Below, one piece after another: positions 62,777 through 64,000 of a stretch of DNA of 64,000 bases. The stretch comes from Calditrichia bacterium. Lineage in GTDB: Bacteria; Calditrichota; Calditrichia; RBG-13-44-9; J075. The stretch is from NCBI GenBank assembly GCA_028284445.1, contig JANQRS010000068.1:141300-205299 (forward strand), written 5' to 3'. Both the position numbers and the translations under genes were made by a program. Positions within the stretch are counted from its first letter, which is position 1. Every line of letters begins with the position of its first letter. The notes under the pieces were generated by a model. It ran no database searches. It was not told the origin of the DNA and saw only the letters and a program-made list of their open reading frames with translations.

Positions 62777-63529
62777 TTATACTTTTGGTTTGCTTTCTTT
62801 TATAAAATCAATGTCCCAAGTAGTGAATGAATCTGATTTGGGATCATAATCAAAGAATCTTTTTGTATCTGACAAGTCCAATCTTTTGAATCTGTTATTT
62901 GAAACACCGTGGGCGATTACAAACGGATTATCAGTTAAATCAACTTCGATAGTATTAACAATTAATGAACAAAGATCTTTTGGTTCGATCCAGGCGCTTA
63001 AATCCCGTGCATTTAGCTTAGCCCATTCATGTCGATATTCAAAGGCTCCAATTCGAATGGCAACCGCCTCAACATTTTTTTGATACGCATAGTAAGCTGC
63101 TATAGCCTCACCGCAAGCTTTGCTCACTCCATAAAGATTTTTTGGCCTTACTGGCATATCTGTCTTGACTTGAATATCTAGTGGATATCCTTCAATAGTT
63201 TGTGCACTACTTGCATAAATTACACGTTTAACTCCGACTTCTGCTGACGCTTGAAATATATTGTAAGTACCAACGATGTTGATTGGCAAAACTTGTTCAA
63301 AAGACGAGTCCGGAGATGCTACTCCAGCTAGATGGACTATTGTGTCAACTCCCTCACAGGCAGATTTGCATGATGCAAAGTCAGTGACATCAACTTTTAC
63401 ACCACGCTCTTCAGTCATTTCAAGGTCTGCTAAGCGAAGAGTATATGGATTTTCGATACTATCAAAGTATGCTACTAACGCGGAGCCAATTCTGCCATTT
63501 GCTCCAGTAATAAGTATCGTTTTTGACAT
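62777..63529 (-). CDS. NAD(P)-dependent SDR, uronate-dehydrogenase-like
   Basis: The 250-residue protein has the Rossmann motif 'ITGANGRIG' at the start, 'DTIVHLAGVASPDSSFEQVLPINIVGTYN', 'RVIYASSAQTIEGYP' and the catalytic 'YGVSKACGE' (YxxxK). Its layout, including the Ser of 'ASSAQ' and the 'PVRPKNLYGVSK' segment, is like uronate dehydrogenase, which oxidises hexuronates to lactones. Exact substrate is not proven. ATG 63529 is chosen for the GAGGAGAGGA just upstream; the frame extends to 63640. Confidence 0.85.
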   Translation of the reverse strand: MSKTILITGANGRIGSALVAYFDSIENPYTLRLADLEMTEERGVKVDVTDFASCKSACEGVDTIVHLAGVASPDSSFEQVLPINIVGTYNIFQASAEVGVKRVIYASSAQTIEGYPLDIQVKTDMPVRPKNLYGVSKACGEAIAAYYAYQKNVEAVAIRIGAFEYRHEWAKLNARDLSAWIEPKDLCSLIVNTIEVDLTDNPFVIAHGVSNNRFKRLDLSDTKRFFDYDPKSDSFTTWDIDFIKESKPKV

Positions 63530-63709
63530 TTCCTCTCCTCGAACTTGTGAAGTATAACAGATTATTCTATAAATTCTGGAAAACATCCAACTCAAACAAA
63601 GTAACGAGTGTTCCTGACGAAGTCGACTTTGTTGCGTCAATATACTTGTATTGTGTTCGCTTCGAAAACAAAAACGCCGCTCTGTGGTCCCAAAAAGTGG
63701 ATATCCTTC

Positions 63710-63853
63710 CTACTTCATGTATTTATCAAGCCACTCAATCATCATTTCAGGATTTTTACCAAAGTAGTTATAGCCATCGAAGCGCTTGTTCGTGCCTTCG
63801 ATCCAAAAGAGCTTTTTATCTGCATCTCTCAAAGGGGTATAGGCGGCAGCTTG
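63710..63853 (-). pseudogene. C-terminal remnant of an alpha/beta hydrolase
   Basis: The minus-strand frame reads 'AAYTPLRDADKKLFWIEGTNKRFDGYNYF' in parts and ends 'MMIEWLDKYMK' at a stop (63710-63712). It resembles the His-containing tail of dienelactone-hydrolase-like proteins but has no start or preceding core; upstream the frame degenerates. The usual catalytic His is not seen. It is a degraded fragment, in line with past rearrangement here. Confidence 0.55.
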
Positions 63854-63960
63854 TGTTTATGTTTCGGCGGGAAGATTAAAAGAGGAAAGAGATTGGAGAC
63901 TGGAGATTCGAATATTTTCTTCTCGCCCTAAGAAACCGCGAAGCGGTTGAGCTATGACAG

Positions 63961-63986
63961 CCCCGGGTTTGTTTTTTTACCCGGGG
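63961..63986. other. Hairpin with T-rich loop at window end
   Basis: CCCCGGGT (63961-63968) pairs perfectly with ACCCGGGG (63979-63986), with a loop of TTGTTTTTTT. It lies in a stretch without genes that also holds a GAGATTGGAGACTGGAGATTCG string like the repeat near 24761. The function is unclear; it could be part of a repeat. Confidence 0.35.
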
Positions 63987-64000
63987 AAGATGGAAAGCTG

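Overview
This 64 kb window is bacterial chromosome with dense genes on both strands. No rRNA, tRNA, CRISPR array or intact insertion sequence was seen. The gene content suggests the FCB superphylum, perhaps a Calditrichota/KSB1-like lineage. Evidence for this: two secreted proteins end in a YPNPFN-type C-terminal sorting domain; there is a DUF5777 barrel next to YceI; an ECF sigma factor sits beside a Ser/Thr kinase with TPRs; and inositol-lipid genes are present. The species cannot be named from the sequence.

Layout. 1-3.3 kb: end-truncated secreted protein with a beta-propeller followed by at least eight cadherin/Ig-like repeats. 3.6-13.1 kb: housekeeping genes (cinA, Crp-type regulator, divergent glycogen-synthase-like GT5, galT-like, LOG, CtpA protease, secreted amidohydrolase-like protein). 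13.1-22.4 kb, almost all minus strand: tmk, MATE exporter, inositol-phosphate synthase, CDP-alcohol phosphatidyltransferase, rsmI, an unknown gene, a long TPR protein and a MYG1-like protein. 22.6-27.2 kb, plus strand: hydrolase, Rieske oxygenase, NTF2-like protein, fatty-acid desaturase and PAP2 protein, which look like a lipid-modification group. 28-33.8 kb: radical-SAM protein, ECF sigma factor and Ser/Thr kinase-TPR protein.

34.1-40.2 kb is the most striking part. Two paralogous membrane-anchored NACHT ATPases end in FGE-sulfatase (C-type-lectin fold) domains. Over their last 120 bp the two genes are almost identical except at 13 codons. All 22 substitutions in those codons fall at codon positions 1 and 2, never at position 3, and every one of these codons ends in C or T. 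This is the footprint expected when AAC/AAT codons of a template are adenine-mutagenised by a diversity-generating retroelement (DGR). No reverse transcriptase or template repeat is visible in the window, so the DGR would have to act from elsewhere. The gene pair is flanked by two related ~250 bp palindromic repeats in direct orientation.

40.6-46.9 kb: tightly packed operon of two B12-type radical-SAM enzymes, two putative N-acyltransferase-like proteins and a GH3-family acid-amido synthetase, a candidate undescribed biosynthetic pathway. 47-51.4 kb: small conserved protein, B3/B4-domain protein, TraB/GumN lipoprotein and an acyl-CoA-synthetase-like protein with altered catalytic motifs. 51.6-59.6 kb: envelope/secreted group (DUF5777, YceI, CX4CH cytochrome-like lipoprotein, FG-GAP protein, two beta-propeller lipoproteins). 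59.7-64 kb: ComEA-like protein, AraC regulator and an AT-richer stretch with a Cys-type hydrolase, a uronate-dehydrogenase-like SDR and a hydrolase remnant.

The intergenic regions carry several repeat families: C5/G5-armed palindromes (five copies), CACGAAT palindromes with 10-bp phasing, octamer tandem repeats, the ~250 bp element, and a GTATCAC array upstream of the NHL lipoprotein gene. All functional assignments are from reading the translated sequence; no database search was run.
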